From: Mnemiopsis leidyi
Lineage: Eukaryota > Ctenophora > Tentaculata > Lobata > Bolinopsidae
Direction: 5' to 3'
Length of the DNA stretch: 29,501 nt
Assembly: GCA_000226015.1 (NCBI GenBank)
Contig: JH153240.1
Coordinates: 70,899 to 100,399 of the forward strand
This document shows, one piece after another, positions 12,043 through 24,800 of this stretch. The notes beneath the pieces are model-generated. The model was given only the letters and a program-made list of their open reading frames with translations. It was not told where the DNA came from and ran no database searches. The translations under genes and the position numbers were made by a program. The stretch's first letter is position 1. Every line of letters begins with the position of its first letter.

Positions 12043-12690
12043 TTTGTAGTTCAGAACTTAATAAACAAATTTACGTTCCAACCAAACTATATAGTTTACA
12101 GCTATAAACACCTCATCCCACAACAGTAATTACAACGCATCACAAACTCAAGTAATATATATCATGTAGCCGGCACGTGTACCGGTTAAAGATGTATAAT
12201 TTGGTAGTGGTGTTGTTGGTGCAAGTGTAACGGGCGCGGATAACACAGACAGTGATATTACAAACAAACGACATGCGCATTAACAAATAACACATGTCAG
12301 AGCCAGCAGCGCGGATCTCGCGGTTGAAGTATCTTGGAGGTGTGTGAGAATGTGAGGTATATCGGGTGCGGTATGTTAATGGTATAATATTCAGGGGTAC
12401 TTACCAACGTATCTTACTTAACTTATCCTTCAAGTTATTCTTCAAGTCTTGCTAAGCGACTAGTATAACACATTCACTAGCTATTAAGTATGATGATTAT
12501 ATCACCATGAATAAAGCGATAGTCATGATAATGCGTGCGGGGCAAGATTTCAATCTAAAAGCAGTGATTACATTCACACTAAACAGTTGTTTACTCATTG
12601 AACACTAACACTTAACACATATGTTGATTTTGTTCTGCGTTATACGGTGTTATTACCAAGAAAACTAAAAAGGCCACCTCACGACTCAAA
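12043..12690. other. Intergenic stretch, nothing recognised
   Basis: No open frame of note and no clear repeat. If the exon at 11830-12029 is real, its upstream exons should lie here or beyond, but I found none with matching phase and sequence character. Confidence 0.5.
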
Positions 12691-13790
12691 CAAAGTTCTG
12701 TGACAAGATCTTAAGGGCCGGAGTCAGCTTTGGAGAGTTCGAACAAGCTCAACAAACTAGTACTCCTAACATAGATACCTCCTTCGCCACGGAAATCCCA
12801 ATGCCCAGCGCTAACATTTACAGGAAGCCCGAGTCGAACGAGGACACTATTATGTGCTACACGGATGGCTCCACGATGATTGACGCAGGGTTGGGAAACA
12901 CGTTTTTTGCGTTTTTTTAAGACTCAGCGTTTTTTGCGTATTTTTAAGACGAATTTGCGTTTTTCCCAACCCTGGATTGACGAACGCGAAGTAGGAGCTG
13001 GAGTTTACAATCCCGACACCAGCGGGAATTAATCCTCGGTCGAAATGTCCTATCGTATTGGAGAACGCTCGACCGTCTTTCAAGCAGAGACCTTCGCCGT
13101 TGAACAAGCGGCGAAACTGCTCAGAGACAATCATGCACCAAAAACAAAATGATCATAATAAACTGCTCCAGTCAAGCCGCGATCAGAGCGGTAGACAGCG
13201 CAATCATAAAATCAAAAACTACTCAAAGAGTCCGTAATGAGCCGCACGCACTTGGCCAAGACAACACCGTCTCACTAAAGTAGATTCCAGCTCATAAGGG
13301 CTATTTGTGAAACGAAAAAGCAGACGAACTTGCTAAGAAAGGATCCGGTAACAACGAAGCTCAGAGCGTAACTCTTCCTGTTCCCAGTATAACAGTGTGA
13401 AAGAACGCTGTGAAACAGCGGAGTCACCGGGAAATGAGGAAACGATTGAAGCAGGATGCCATCACACTTTCACACAGTATAGCGACCATCCTATACCAAA
13501 CCCCTTTCCAACCTTGGCAAAAACAAACTAAGGGCAGCTATAACACAGTACCTTACGGGCCAGTACTGTGAGCTAAACTACCACTTAAATAGATACAAAC
13601 CCGAAGCATTTCGAAAATATGTCCACACTGCTTAATGGAGGAGGAAACTTCAAAAGGAGCCACTTTCTCGGACAATGTCCGATGTGGTTTAATAAAAGGG
13701 GCTGCCTGTTTCAATTTCCAACACACAAGTGTCTCTGAGATAGCTGACCGTTTTCCATTAAGGAAAATAGTTGGCTAAATCTGCTCCACA
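12690..13790 (+). pseudogene. Degenerate 3' end of a non-LTR retrotransposon (RNase H and Cys-rich tail)
   Basis: Reading in shifting plus-strand frames gives a retroelement RNase H domain: YTDGS at 12858-12872 with the first catalytic Asp, VGAGVYNP, FQAETFAVEQA with the catalytic Glu at 13087-13089, SSQAAIRAV where an Asp is expected just before SQAA, and IPAHKGY followed by NEKADELAKKGS. Downstream at about 13616-13680 is CPHCLMEEET and then QCP, a Cys-rich tail like that after RNase H in I-clade LINEs. Known breaks are TAA at 13030-13032, TAG at 13281-13283 (where Trp is usual), TGA at 13308-13310, more stops downstream, and an 89-bp MITE inside the domain. No reverse transcriptase is seen upstream, which suits 5' truncation. 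It is certainly dead. The clade is an inference. Confidence 0.82.
12886..12974. mobile_element. 89-bp hAT-type MITE with 8-bp target duplication
   Basis: The ends are inverted repeats beginning CAGGGTTGGGAAA, with 15 of the first 16 bases matching the other end. The element is flanked on both sides by GATTGACG (12878-12885 and 12975-12982), an 8-bp target-site duplication as made by hAT transposases. Removing the insert and one duplicate restores the RNase H reading frame at this point, so the boundaries are firm. The interior holds two copies of an approximately 27-bp word built on CGTTTTTTGCGT and TTTTTAAGAC. It has no coding capacity. Confidence 0.92.
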
Positions 13791-15846
13791 AGTCGATTCA
13801 ACCAACAGTGATCATTGGCAAAAGCTAAAAGTGGAACCATCAGAAATAACAAAATTTTAAGAAAATACATGATCGGGGAGAGCAAAAGGCCACTCCCAAA
13901 GTGCCATATCCCGGATCCCCCTACGAAGTAGAACTAGAAGAAAGAAGGTGTTATCTAGCTGTTGGTATTTATAAGAAGTTTAGAATAAGAAAACTTACTA
14001 AGAGAATTTTAATCGATATAACTATGAGTTAGTAATACGTTTTGGTTAAAAATTAATAAAAGGATGATTTCATATTCTCAAATTTTCGTGAGGATCAAAC
14101 GAGTTGGGAAATCTCGCCCAAGCTTTGAGGGTCACATGACACACTATAATACTATATATAATGCTATACCGTAGTCTTAGCTTCCTCTGGAACGATGTAC
14201 TGAGCTTGTTGGCTCTTTTGATGGTAGGGGAGGCTTCTGGGAAGCGTCGGGCTCTCTTGGTGATCCCAGAGTCCTAGTGGACCAGTGCATGATTTTTAAA
14301 GAAGCAAACGATATAATGACGTCATGACAACTATAATGCCAGCCTCTCCTTAAAGTTAAAGTCTCGAATACTAAATAGTCATTAACAATAATCGCCAATG
14401 AAGATAACTCTATACCAACACACTGCCAATTTTTGACTTTTTGTGGAACGCGAGTCCTTATAAAAATCTTTGGCAAACATAACAGTCGGATCACGCAACT
14501 TTTTTGGCTGTCAGTGTCACGAAGTACTCAGGTTCTTTTATTGCTGTTGTTATAATATTAATAAATCATTCTGACGTCATCAATTCGTTATCGGTTGTTG
14601 CAGGTTTCCCGCTTCGAGATCGTCTGTTGGAGTTTGTCCAGTTTCGGACGGAGGAGTATGATAATTCCTGTTTGAATCCTGTTACAGTGTTTGGTAGGAT
14701 CAACTTTGATGATCTATACTCGTTGGAATTGAACGTGCTTACTGAGTTATAACCGCTCAAACCAAATCATAAAAATTGCTGCAATAAACCAGGTCCCCAC
14801 TGCAAGGGAACTGCACAGCTCTGGAGAACGTTGTTGCGAGCCTGTTGTCTCCTGTTCCTTGTGATGGCCAAGAGACATGCACTATGCAACTTGAGAATCT
14901 TCTCATATCACAATCATGCAGTTGATTTCGATGTTCTATTACGGTAGAATGAGCAGTGAATAAAATCGTTTCTTTTCCCTCTCCATCCATTTTTCTAGAA
15001 ATGTTTTAAGAGTGCGTCATTCCAAAAATCCAATTCAAATAGTTAACATATTTGTCAAGCATTTTTTCTTTAGATTTTTAACCTGCACTCCCAGCTGTAA
15101 CTACAGACTACGCGATCATACATGGAGAAATTGCCAATCATGTATATCCAGGATGCGGTAATTAGCTGACTGGTATTTTTCTTCACAGAGAAGAGAAAAT
15201 GTGACCTATTTCATTTTTGCCGTGATTTGGTGACTTAGGTTACTGATCCAGTGATTTAAGAGGCTTATATACTGGCAGCGTCACAACTTTAGTCTTATAC
15301 TCTTGAGTCTTGATATAGCAATAGAACTACTTTTTAAAAGACTATATCAACAACTCATTATAAGCCAATTTAATAGATCTGGCAACCTTCTATTGAGCCA
15401 TGATTCAAGCTTTATACTTCAGAGTTATTGTGCATATGCAATGTTTATGACATACGCCTCATGTGATTAGTAGGTATTTCGTTTTGATCAAAAGTCACGA
15501 TTGTTAAGCTTGCATGAAATTATTTAACTTGAAGATTTTTACGATATCAAATTGACCAAAATCGCTTAGAATATTGATTTTTCATCAGAACCGGATAATG
15601 ACATTGACCAATGAGTTCAAAGACGTATAACCAAACAACATTTTAATTGTTTTAAGCCGTCTACACCCACGTCTAAAGTACAATTTGAACCCTGATAACC
15701 ACAATACCAATAAAGGTGTTCGGTTTCAATACCCGTCTTGATTTCGTCCTAGAAGATCTGTAGCTTTGATAAACCGACTTTGACAAACCTGCGATTTTTA
15801 ATTTTGTTGTTACTGTTCAGTGTTGGTAAATTTATTGATTCGTAGG
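13791..15846. other. Intergenic region, no confident gene
   Basis: Open stretches occur on both strands at 14177-14990. On plus, an AG-bounded stretch from about 14603 (after TTGTTGCAG) to a GTAGG donor near 14695 reads FPLRDRLLEFVQFRTEEY and onward, which could be an internal exon. Minus-strand frames across the same bases are also open. I cannot choose between them or link either to a family. From 15000 to 15846 I see nothing beyond the expected 5' flank of the VWA gene. Confidence 0.4.
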
Positions 15847-18800
15847 ATGAATTATTTGTCTATCTTTCTCTTGTGTTCACTGCTTAGTGGTTCAAGGTTA
15901 GTTTACACAGTCTGAAAGTAAATTTAGCAAAGTTTTATACCCATCAAGCCAGTGAATTTAATCACGGCATTCTTAACCCTCACTTTACGGGAAAAGAATT
16001 TTACCAGTTTTCATGTCAAATATAAAATCTAATTAATAAATAACGGTTATCGACAAAAGTAAACCCTTGCTTTTCAGGGGAAATTTCTCGGGGTTTGACG
16101 CTACAAGGAGTACTCTAGAGAACATAGCATTTCCCTTCTCTGAACAGTTCGTCACGATGGAAAACGGAACTTCTTATATGTAATTGTAACCTTTTTTTGA
16201 ATAACAACCTTTCAGTTTTGGTAAAAAGATTAAAAACAATTAATATTCAAGAATCAAACACGAAATTATGCTCCATCAAAAAATATCCTGAAGCTATAAG
16301 GTTGTCTCTCAGGGGAAGACAAGGCACTTTATGTTATGGTGACGAGCTGGACAACGTACCTACATCGACCACGCCTAAAACTAACAACTTTCTTGATATG
16401 GTCAACTTCATGGAGTTCATACAGCAGACAAATGTACATTTCGTCATTTTCAATTGATTATTATCTTTTAAACTTTTGTACATTGACTTTACTTTGACTT
16501 TACTAAATTTAGATTAAACAAATAAATTAATTGTTAAATCGTAGAACAATCTCAATTCTTTACAGTACACACTGATTCAATTTGTTAAATTGGACTGTTT
16601 TATTGCACGGCAATTATTTCTCGTTCCCACAAACCTGTGTTGCTAAACAGAGCGGTGATGCAGCTAAAACTGACGCTAGTAACTACTACAAAGTTGCGGA
16701 AGCAGCCATGACACGAGGAAACACATTTGTGGCTCAGGAGAACATGGCCAGAGCACTGGGAGCTATTGCTAGCTACAACAGGCGGAAGAGAAGGAATACT
16801 GAAGATGGTAAGTGTGGTTCCAGTCCAGTAAAGCATTTTTCGAGCATCAAAGAACGTAAAACATTAACAATACGAATTTTCTCATTTATTTGTATATTGT
16901 TATTGTTGATATAATTGATAGATATTTCTTCCACCTTTTAGCGTGTTCAATTTATTTAGTAAAGTAATAATAATTGCCAAGGTTCTTGGAGTGCTTCCGA
17001 TCTTTTCGATCAGTTGAGAAACTCAGTTGGAGAGGAGAAGTTTAAGGAAGTCCTACATCTAAACAAGAAGGTAAAGAGAGACAATATTCAATAAGAGATG
17101 ATGGGAGATAATATGTGGACGGGTACGATCTTTCGATTGGAAAGAAAATAAGGAAACGTCCCGCCTAATTAGATACTTTAAAGTTCATTCCAAAAAATAG
17201 CCGTTTTTACTTTTTAGTTCCAGCAGGTTTTCATGTCTCGATGAAATATTTAATTGAATCACAAAATATTGCAGAACGCAGATTTTTTTAACAATAACTC
17301 CAGAATCAACAAAATATCAATTTTTTACACTTGTTTGTTGCGCCCTCAGGTAACGATGGCATTTGTCATCGACACGAGCAGCAGCATGCAGAACGACATG
17401 GGAAAAGTAAGAGAGTACATTAAACAGCTCATGTTGGAGCAGAAAAAGGCGGGAGTAGACGCCGAGTTTATCGTTACTACATTTGCTGATGATCCAGGTA
17501 AAAAGTAAAATGGAGTAGAGTTATAGAGTTGTCATGGCAACACACATGTAGAGTGAGTAGAGTAGAGTGGATTCGAGTGGAAATAGATCAACGAATTAAC
17601 AATTTAAGAGTAAAATAGAACAAAGAAGAGTAAGTAACAGCGAAATAGAATAATTAAGTAGAGTAAAATAGAGTAAAAGAGAAAAGTATGAAAGTAAAGT
17701 ATGAGCAAAGTAGAATGAAATGGCTCAAAATATTAGCAAAATAAAGCTAAGTTGATAAACTTAAGAATAGTAACTAATTTTTTAGTCCATCGTCACACTT
17801 AAAAAGACAACTAGTGTAAACCTTTTGCTATCCAAAAATCAAGAGTACAGATTATAGTCATGTCAACATATGATTTCAGGACTGTCGGCTCCCAAGGTAC
17901 TTCTAACCGACACTCAAGTAATGTCCTACATTAGTAATCTTACTCCCAGATTCGGAGGTATTCATGCTGAGTAACTATTGTGGAAAAGCACATTTTAATT
18001 TTACTTTTGACACTTATAAGCACATTTTTCTGTTGTTACAGCCGATATTCGCATGTTCAGCAAGTCTCAAGAAGTGATGGACTATATAGGATCCTTATCT
18101 CCAACTGTCGGAGGTTCGTATCTACGATTCTTCGATTCCATAAATTTCTGCAGGTAAGGACTATTACTAAGCAATAATATTTGAATACCTTGAGTCCACG
18201 CATGAGAAAACTGTTTTCACTTAAAGCAAGGTTTCAAAATTTCAAGAGGAGCAAAAAAAGCTGCGGAAAATCTCAAAAAATTGCAGTCTAGTTCTTCTGT
18301 TCTACAGGGGATTGTGAGGAGAGGACCTGCTACGGGATCCTGTACACAATCTACAGAAGCAACTTTATGCGGGTTAGCTATTCTTTATGCGGGTTAGCTA
18401 TTCTTTATGCGGGTTAGCTATTCATTATGCGGGTTAGCTATTCTTTATGCGGGTTAGCTATTCTTTATTTCTTTATGCGGGTTAGCTATACTTTATGAGG
18501 GTTAGCTATTCTTTATGCGGGTTAGCTATTCATTATGCGGGTTAGCTATTCTTTATGCGGGTTAGCTATTCTTTATTCTTTATGCGGGTTAGCTTTACTT
18601 GGCGTTTACTTCGAATACGGACATCCAAGTTATGAAAATTGAACAGAAAACTTTTAACTGAAATAAGACAATTCCATAAGGTATCTAAATGCTGGCGGTC
18701 TTATATTTGCAGGTCCGCAATTCGGCTATGTACGTTTTTACCGATGCCACGAGTAAGGACTGTGCCAGATACTCATCAACAATATCCAGAAATCTTGTTT

Positions 18801-21800
18801 ACTTGGTCAGGATCTCATTTGTTTAGTAACCTTTACAACTTTGTGGAGCATAATAGTTATTAGATTTTTAGCAACACGACACATCAAGAAATGGCTCTAT
18901 TGAACACAAATTCAAAAGTAAAAAGTGTTTTCTAGAAATATGTTCGAATTGTTTATAGTGCAGTTGTTTTTATTATTGCTCAATCCAATCTTTTATCTCT
19001 GTTCTCAGAAAGCACCAGTATTTTTCATACTATTCGACAGCTGCAAGCCAACTATAGACAATCACTATGTCCAAATGGCTTACAAGACAGGTAATATGCA
19101 GCGGGAGAGCAAAAAAGATTACTCTCTAAATCGAAACTTTATTTTTTTGACTGTATAAAGTGTTAAATTTTTAAAAGATTTTATTGATGTCAAACCCAAT
19201 AAAATTGCAAATGAGGGCCAGAACAATATATGTTGTATAAAGACCCTCTATGCTATAATTTGACAGCGAATACTGCGATACTTATTCAAGATAAATTTGC
19301 AGGTGGGTTCAGTTTACTGCTCAAAGAAAGCGGGGTGTACAACATAACGGACACGGTGAACGGAGCGTTCGACAAGGATGCTCTGATTTGCGGGGAAGAG
19401 AGTGACAACGCTCTATCGGTAGTTGGTCAGGGTTCCTCTGAAAATAATGGCAGGTCAGATATTTATAACAAGCACGATTGTTATAAACTTTCATTGTTTT
19501 GTAGTATGAAACATTATGGTACGATGGGATGTTTATAGGTAACTCTGGAACAGTTATAGACTGCAGAATTTATTATTTGCCCGCTAGTGAAGAAGTGTTT
19601 TGGTATGATTTTTAGCTCTACTAGTCTACTATCATGATGACATAAAACAATTTATTTTTGTGACAGTTAACAATTAACATTTTAAATTAACGGCTATTAT
19701 ATGGAGCCGAAGGATTGTCAATAAAAACCAGTTAACTTTAAACGGAACTCTTATCTTCAAGACGGAAACGAAGTTCGGGGGAAGATGTCCTGGAAAAGTC
19801 ACTACTAGTCGATACCAGCATGGAAAAGTTCAAAGTTATGGCAACAATAACTCCTCCCGCGCTTCTGAACAAGGTTCCAAGTTAAGAACTTGTAACGTAT
19901 AGTAGCTTGTCTTGAATCAGCTATAGTTAGCTTGGTTCAATAGCTTGGATCAGCAGCTATAGTTAGCTTGTCTTGAATCAGCTATAGTTAGCTTGTCTTG
20001 AATCAGCTATAGTTAGCTTGTCTTGAATCAGCTATAGTTAGCTTGTCTTGCATCAGCTATAGTTAGCTTGTCTTGAATCAGCTATAGTTAGCTTGTCTTG
20101 AATCAGCTATATTAGCTTGTCTTGAATCAGCTATAGTTAGCTTGTCTTGAATCAGCTATAGTTAGCTTGTCTTGAATCAGCTATATTAGCTTGTCTTGAA
20201 TCAGCTATAGTTAGGTTGTCTTGCATCAGCTATAGTTAGCTTGTCTTGAATCAGCTATAGCTTGTCTTGAATCAGCTATATTAGCTTGTCTTGAATCAGC
20301 TATAGTTAGCTTGTCTTGAATCAGCTATAGTTAGCTTGTCTTGAATCAGCTATAGTTAGCTTGGATTAGCTTGGATTACCTATAATTAGCTTGGATTAGC
20401 TTGGATCAGCTATAGTTTACAGCAACATGTTTACATTCGTGTCACAAAATGACGTTGCTGATGTTTTTTGTTTTTTTTCGTCAAATCCAATCATCATAAT
20501 TATAGATACGACTTGAAAAACCGGTTGATGGTGATGCTGAAAGATGCGGAAATCTGAACACTGGAATTTCCAACGTTGACATTGCTGAGTCTGTGGCTGA
20601 TAATTCTGTAGTGTTTGATGTGACAACCCAGAGTTGTCCTTGCACTGGCGAGTGGAAGTTGAAATACCCAGTAAGTGTTCAAGAAAATCAACCATTTAGC
20701 TCGTTTGTGTGAAATGTAGAAGTAGAACTGCATGGCTCGATACTTCTTGGCCATTATCCTCGAAATTTTTACAATTCCATCTGTGGGCAAAGACCCAATC
20801 TATCCTTAAGTATAAACTAGCTCAAAACCCTTAAGGAATATTTATAGAAGCAATACAACAAGCTGAACTGTTCAGATGAATCACTTTGCAGGTCGAAGCT
20901 GAATCGTTCACCTACTCAGTAAAAAGTTCTGGAGAGTATTTGGTGTCGTTTGAAGCTTACTTTGTGGACCAGACTGGTCCAAACAGTATAGCCAACTATG
21001 CTCCGTGCTTGGGTAAAATATGTAGTAGTGACTGTTTTTGTGTTTAGTTTTGAACCATTAAGTTCGTAACTTCCTTAGTTTTTTGCGGTGGCCGACAACT
21101 AGGCATTAAGGGATCTGAGCTACCACAGGGGTCAGGTCACATTCCCACAGGGATCACATGGCCTAGTCCAATCAATGACGTTTCAGAGGTGATGTGAGTA
21201 GGTGCCAAGAGATCTGAGCCACCAGTGGGTGGTGGAGATGGTCCTCATCCTCACGACGTGAGCTGTGCTTGTTGGAGCCATGTAAGAGTTATACCAGACC
21301 CCAGAGTTACATGTGGGAGAACTGATCAGCTGTTAATGTGTTGCCGACACGATGGATATATAAATACTGCTGAAAAGATATGACATCATCGCATTTTTAT
21401 CATGCCTACCTTCTCCAAGTTCATCACCAGTCAGCGTGGAGCACAGCCTCTTTCTGCGACACAGAACCTTATCTCGGAGACCTTGGCAGACACGGCAGCT
21501 GAAGAAAATCAGACTCTCCCAAACCTGGAATCTCTTGCTCGAGTTGTTCAGAGAAGCCGAGCCTCCTCTTCTGGATCTGCCCAACATGCCGAAGCTACTA
21601 CCTCGGAGGACTTCATCCTACCTTCCACCTGCACCTCGACACGCAGAGATGAGCCCTTCGTCCTCTACGACAGGAAGACTGACTGAGGAGTAGGTGTCAT
21701 CGCCTTCTCAACGACCCTGACTGGGGTACCGGGCCAAGTACCCCAGCAGTTAAGGAAGAGCAGGTCATGACAGATTTCCATCTGGACAGGCTGAGTGTTG

Positions 21801-24800
21801 GTAAGACTTGTCACACTCACCTGCATGACATCTGTTCCTTCTACTCGACATACCCCAGCAAGTTAGATTATGTTTTTGCTGTAGCCAAGTACTTTGGCAA
21901 TGATATTGAGTAATTTTTCTGACTGTAAATACGTTATTTTTGAACTATTATCATTAATCCTTTGCTCAATCAATATTTCAATTGACTCTCAAAACATAGA
22001 TACATACATCTGAACCAAGAAATCTGACACCTGCTAGATGTTTAACACTGTACCTGAACTAGAGTTAGAGAACTTGGTGCCTAGTTGTCGGTGGTTAATT
22101 GAACTATTCGTCATTAACCGATCAACCAGTTCTGGTTAGTTTAAGTCTGCTTGTGAATTAGATATTGGGTATTGGAGCTTTGTGCCTAGTTGTCCGGTAG
22201 CCGTTTTTTGTGTTTAGTCGGCAAAAAAGTTTAACTTTCCGAACCCAGCAAGCTTAAAGTCGAGGCAGGTAATTTTTGCCCTGCCCCAAACTTGGTCAAA
22301 CCCTGCCCTGCAGCACCCAGCCGGTTGCATTTTGAACCATTAAGTTCGTTATTAAAGTTTAACCATTTAAGTTCGTTACTTCCTTAGTTTATGGTATAGT
22401 TTTAAATACGGCCCCATATCAATTCAGATCAAGGTGGACCGAATGTATGTTTGGCTTAATTCGACTCAGCAAGTCATCTTTTTAATTTCAAAGTAATTCG
22501 GCACAGTCTGAATCTATTTCAACTTCTGTCAGGAATCGAAGAGAACCTTGTTATTAAGCTAAATCAGGGAGAAAAAGTCAAGACAGACAGTCTTTTTGCA
22601 AAAGTGAGTGCACATTCCAATTGCTTTTTTAAGATTTAAGATTCATCAATGCGAATAGAACTTTTGTAAATTTTCCTTAAACTTGGTACTTATAAGCTAC
22701 AGTTTCTTTAAAATTTCAAGAGCGTATTTTTAGTTTTGAACTTAACGTTATTCATATTGCAAAGTCGGTATATAATCAATCATTCGTATTGGGTCAACCT
22801 ATAGCTGTTACTGTATATGCAGCAGACAACTTAATCCACCATTAGCACTTTGCTGGTGTGTTTATATGAAAATTCAGTAGTTATATCTCAAATTATGAAT
22901 AACTTGATTTACAGAATTAAACGATAACGTTGAGAACAAATCAAATTCTTCGTGTGTAACAAAATGATGGACATTTACTGTTTATAAGAAAGAGCAAAGT
23001 TTTTAGCCAAAAAACCAAGATTTTTTTCGGGCAATTTTGAGTAGAAACCAGCCTTAAGTTTAAATCGACGACCTCCGAAGGCCTTTAATGGATAAAACTA
23101 TTGAGTAATGTCCATTGGACATTACTCAATACTTTTATCCATTGAACGAGACCAGCGAAACACATGAATACATGATGCTCTGCGAAACACATGAATACAT
23201 GATGCTCTGATCTTAACAATAGCACAAGGGACATGATCACGGCTACACTTGGGCCATTGTCTTGCATCATTGATTAAACATGATGAAGTTTGCTAAACTT
23301 TAACTAGCTCACTTATAGCGACTTAATAAAGCCAAACCTCCTGCTGTACGCACGAAAAATGCCCAATTCGATTGTAATTACCCGTTTGTACTCATTAGAT
23401 AAAGGCTTATTCGCTATAAAGGCTTATTCGCTATTCACAACAAACGGTAGGGTGCTGGGCGGCCATCGGGAGCCAAGAAACAAGACGATTTAACTCCAGA
23501 TTTACACTCTCTAATTTCTTTATGCATCAATTCGCCTTTACAATAACGTCATTTCAATAAGGCAATTGTAAAACACTCGATTATATAGCCAAAGTAAAAT
23601 TATTTACGCATTACCCTTACTCAGTTACTCTTGTCTAGCAAATAGAATTTAAAGTTTAATTAAGTTTAAAATAATTTCTTCCAGATTGTTGGAGCAGCTG
23701 GCAACAAAGTACACTGGAAAGGATCCCTGGCCGCTGACAAACAGGCTGAAAACGCATTTGTAGTAGCACTCACCATTCCTCCTGATATGGGTGAGGGTTT
23801 ATAGGTTTTCTGCAGGTTACAGCTTAATACGTTGTCACCATCTTTACTTTACCAGGTTACCAGGTTACCAGGTTACCAGGTTACCAGGCTACCAGGTTAC
23901 CAGGTTACCAGGTTACCAGGTTACCAGGTTACCAGGCTACCAGGTTACCGGGTAACAAGGTTACGAATAATGTTCCACAGTGGGGCACAACAAAAGCACC
24001 AAAAAAACAGGTAACATGGTTATCTATAATGCTACGTATACCTGCCTCATGATGAACCAGATGACCACGTAACCTATATGCTACCATGGTAACCAGGTTC
24101 CACTTTTAGATCGAACCTTACCTTAGTAACCTTGCGTTTTTGGTGTATAAAAGTGTGCAAATACCTTGCAGGATCTGCTGGGTTCAGAGTGGTCCTGGAG
24201 GGTGAGATTGTGGACGGTACAAAGTTCCAGCGAGTTTCCTCCAGCTACTTCTACCCGACAGGTTCCTGTCTCAGAGTTACTGATGTCGGGAACTTCTACG
24301 CTCTTACCCCCAACCGAAAGTGAGTTTTCAGAGAGTGCAGTCCTGGAAGTTTATCTTATAAAATACTCGGAATTAAAATGTGTTACTTTTATTAATGTTT
24401 AAATGATACATAAAATATAAAACTGTTAACTGATAAAATCGAGGAATAGATACGAAAATTTTTTACACTCTATCCACCCAAGTATGACTGCCATTAAGTC
24501 TAAGCATCCTGAAAAAGTGAAAAGCGGTTGTCATGTGGGATAATCCTTAACCGGTTAAACTCAGGACTTACATAAAAGTACAAGTTACAAACAACAACGA
24601 CTACGAGGATGTGTACCTCCTGAGCTGCTCCAACACACAAAACTACGACGTAAACATTGGATTTCCACGTGTTATTTCCGTGGGAAAGAAATATAACAAG
24701 AGAGGGCGAAGCAATCCAGGTTTACTTATATAGCCCTCACCACAGAAACTGAGGACGTTCGCTTTTTTGAAGCCTTCGAACCGAAATTGTCTGTAATTTG

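Larger units (their letters stand above)
22604..23684 (+). other. Intron 16 of VWA gene, 1081 bp
   Basis: AT-rich. It contains the 57-bp palindrome and the 27-bp tandem pair listed separately. I see nothing else. Confidence 0.7.

Noticed and set aside
12850-13134. 94-codon minus-strand frame
   Set aside because: Antisense to the RNase H relic and running through the MITE; no domain of its own.
20417-20790. Two minus-strand open frames over 90 codons
   Set aside because: They are antisense to exon 14 of the VWA gene, which fits splice phases and family sequence.
23832-24014. 60-codon open frame of VTRLPGYQ repeats
   Set aside because: It is only the 8-bp microsatellite read as protein; it lies within an intron of the VWA gene.
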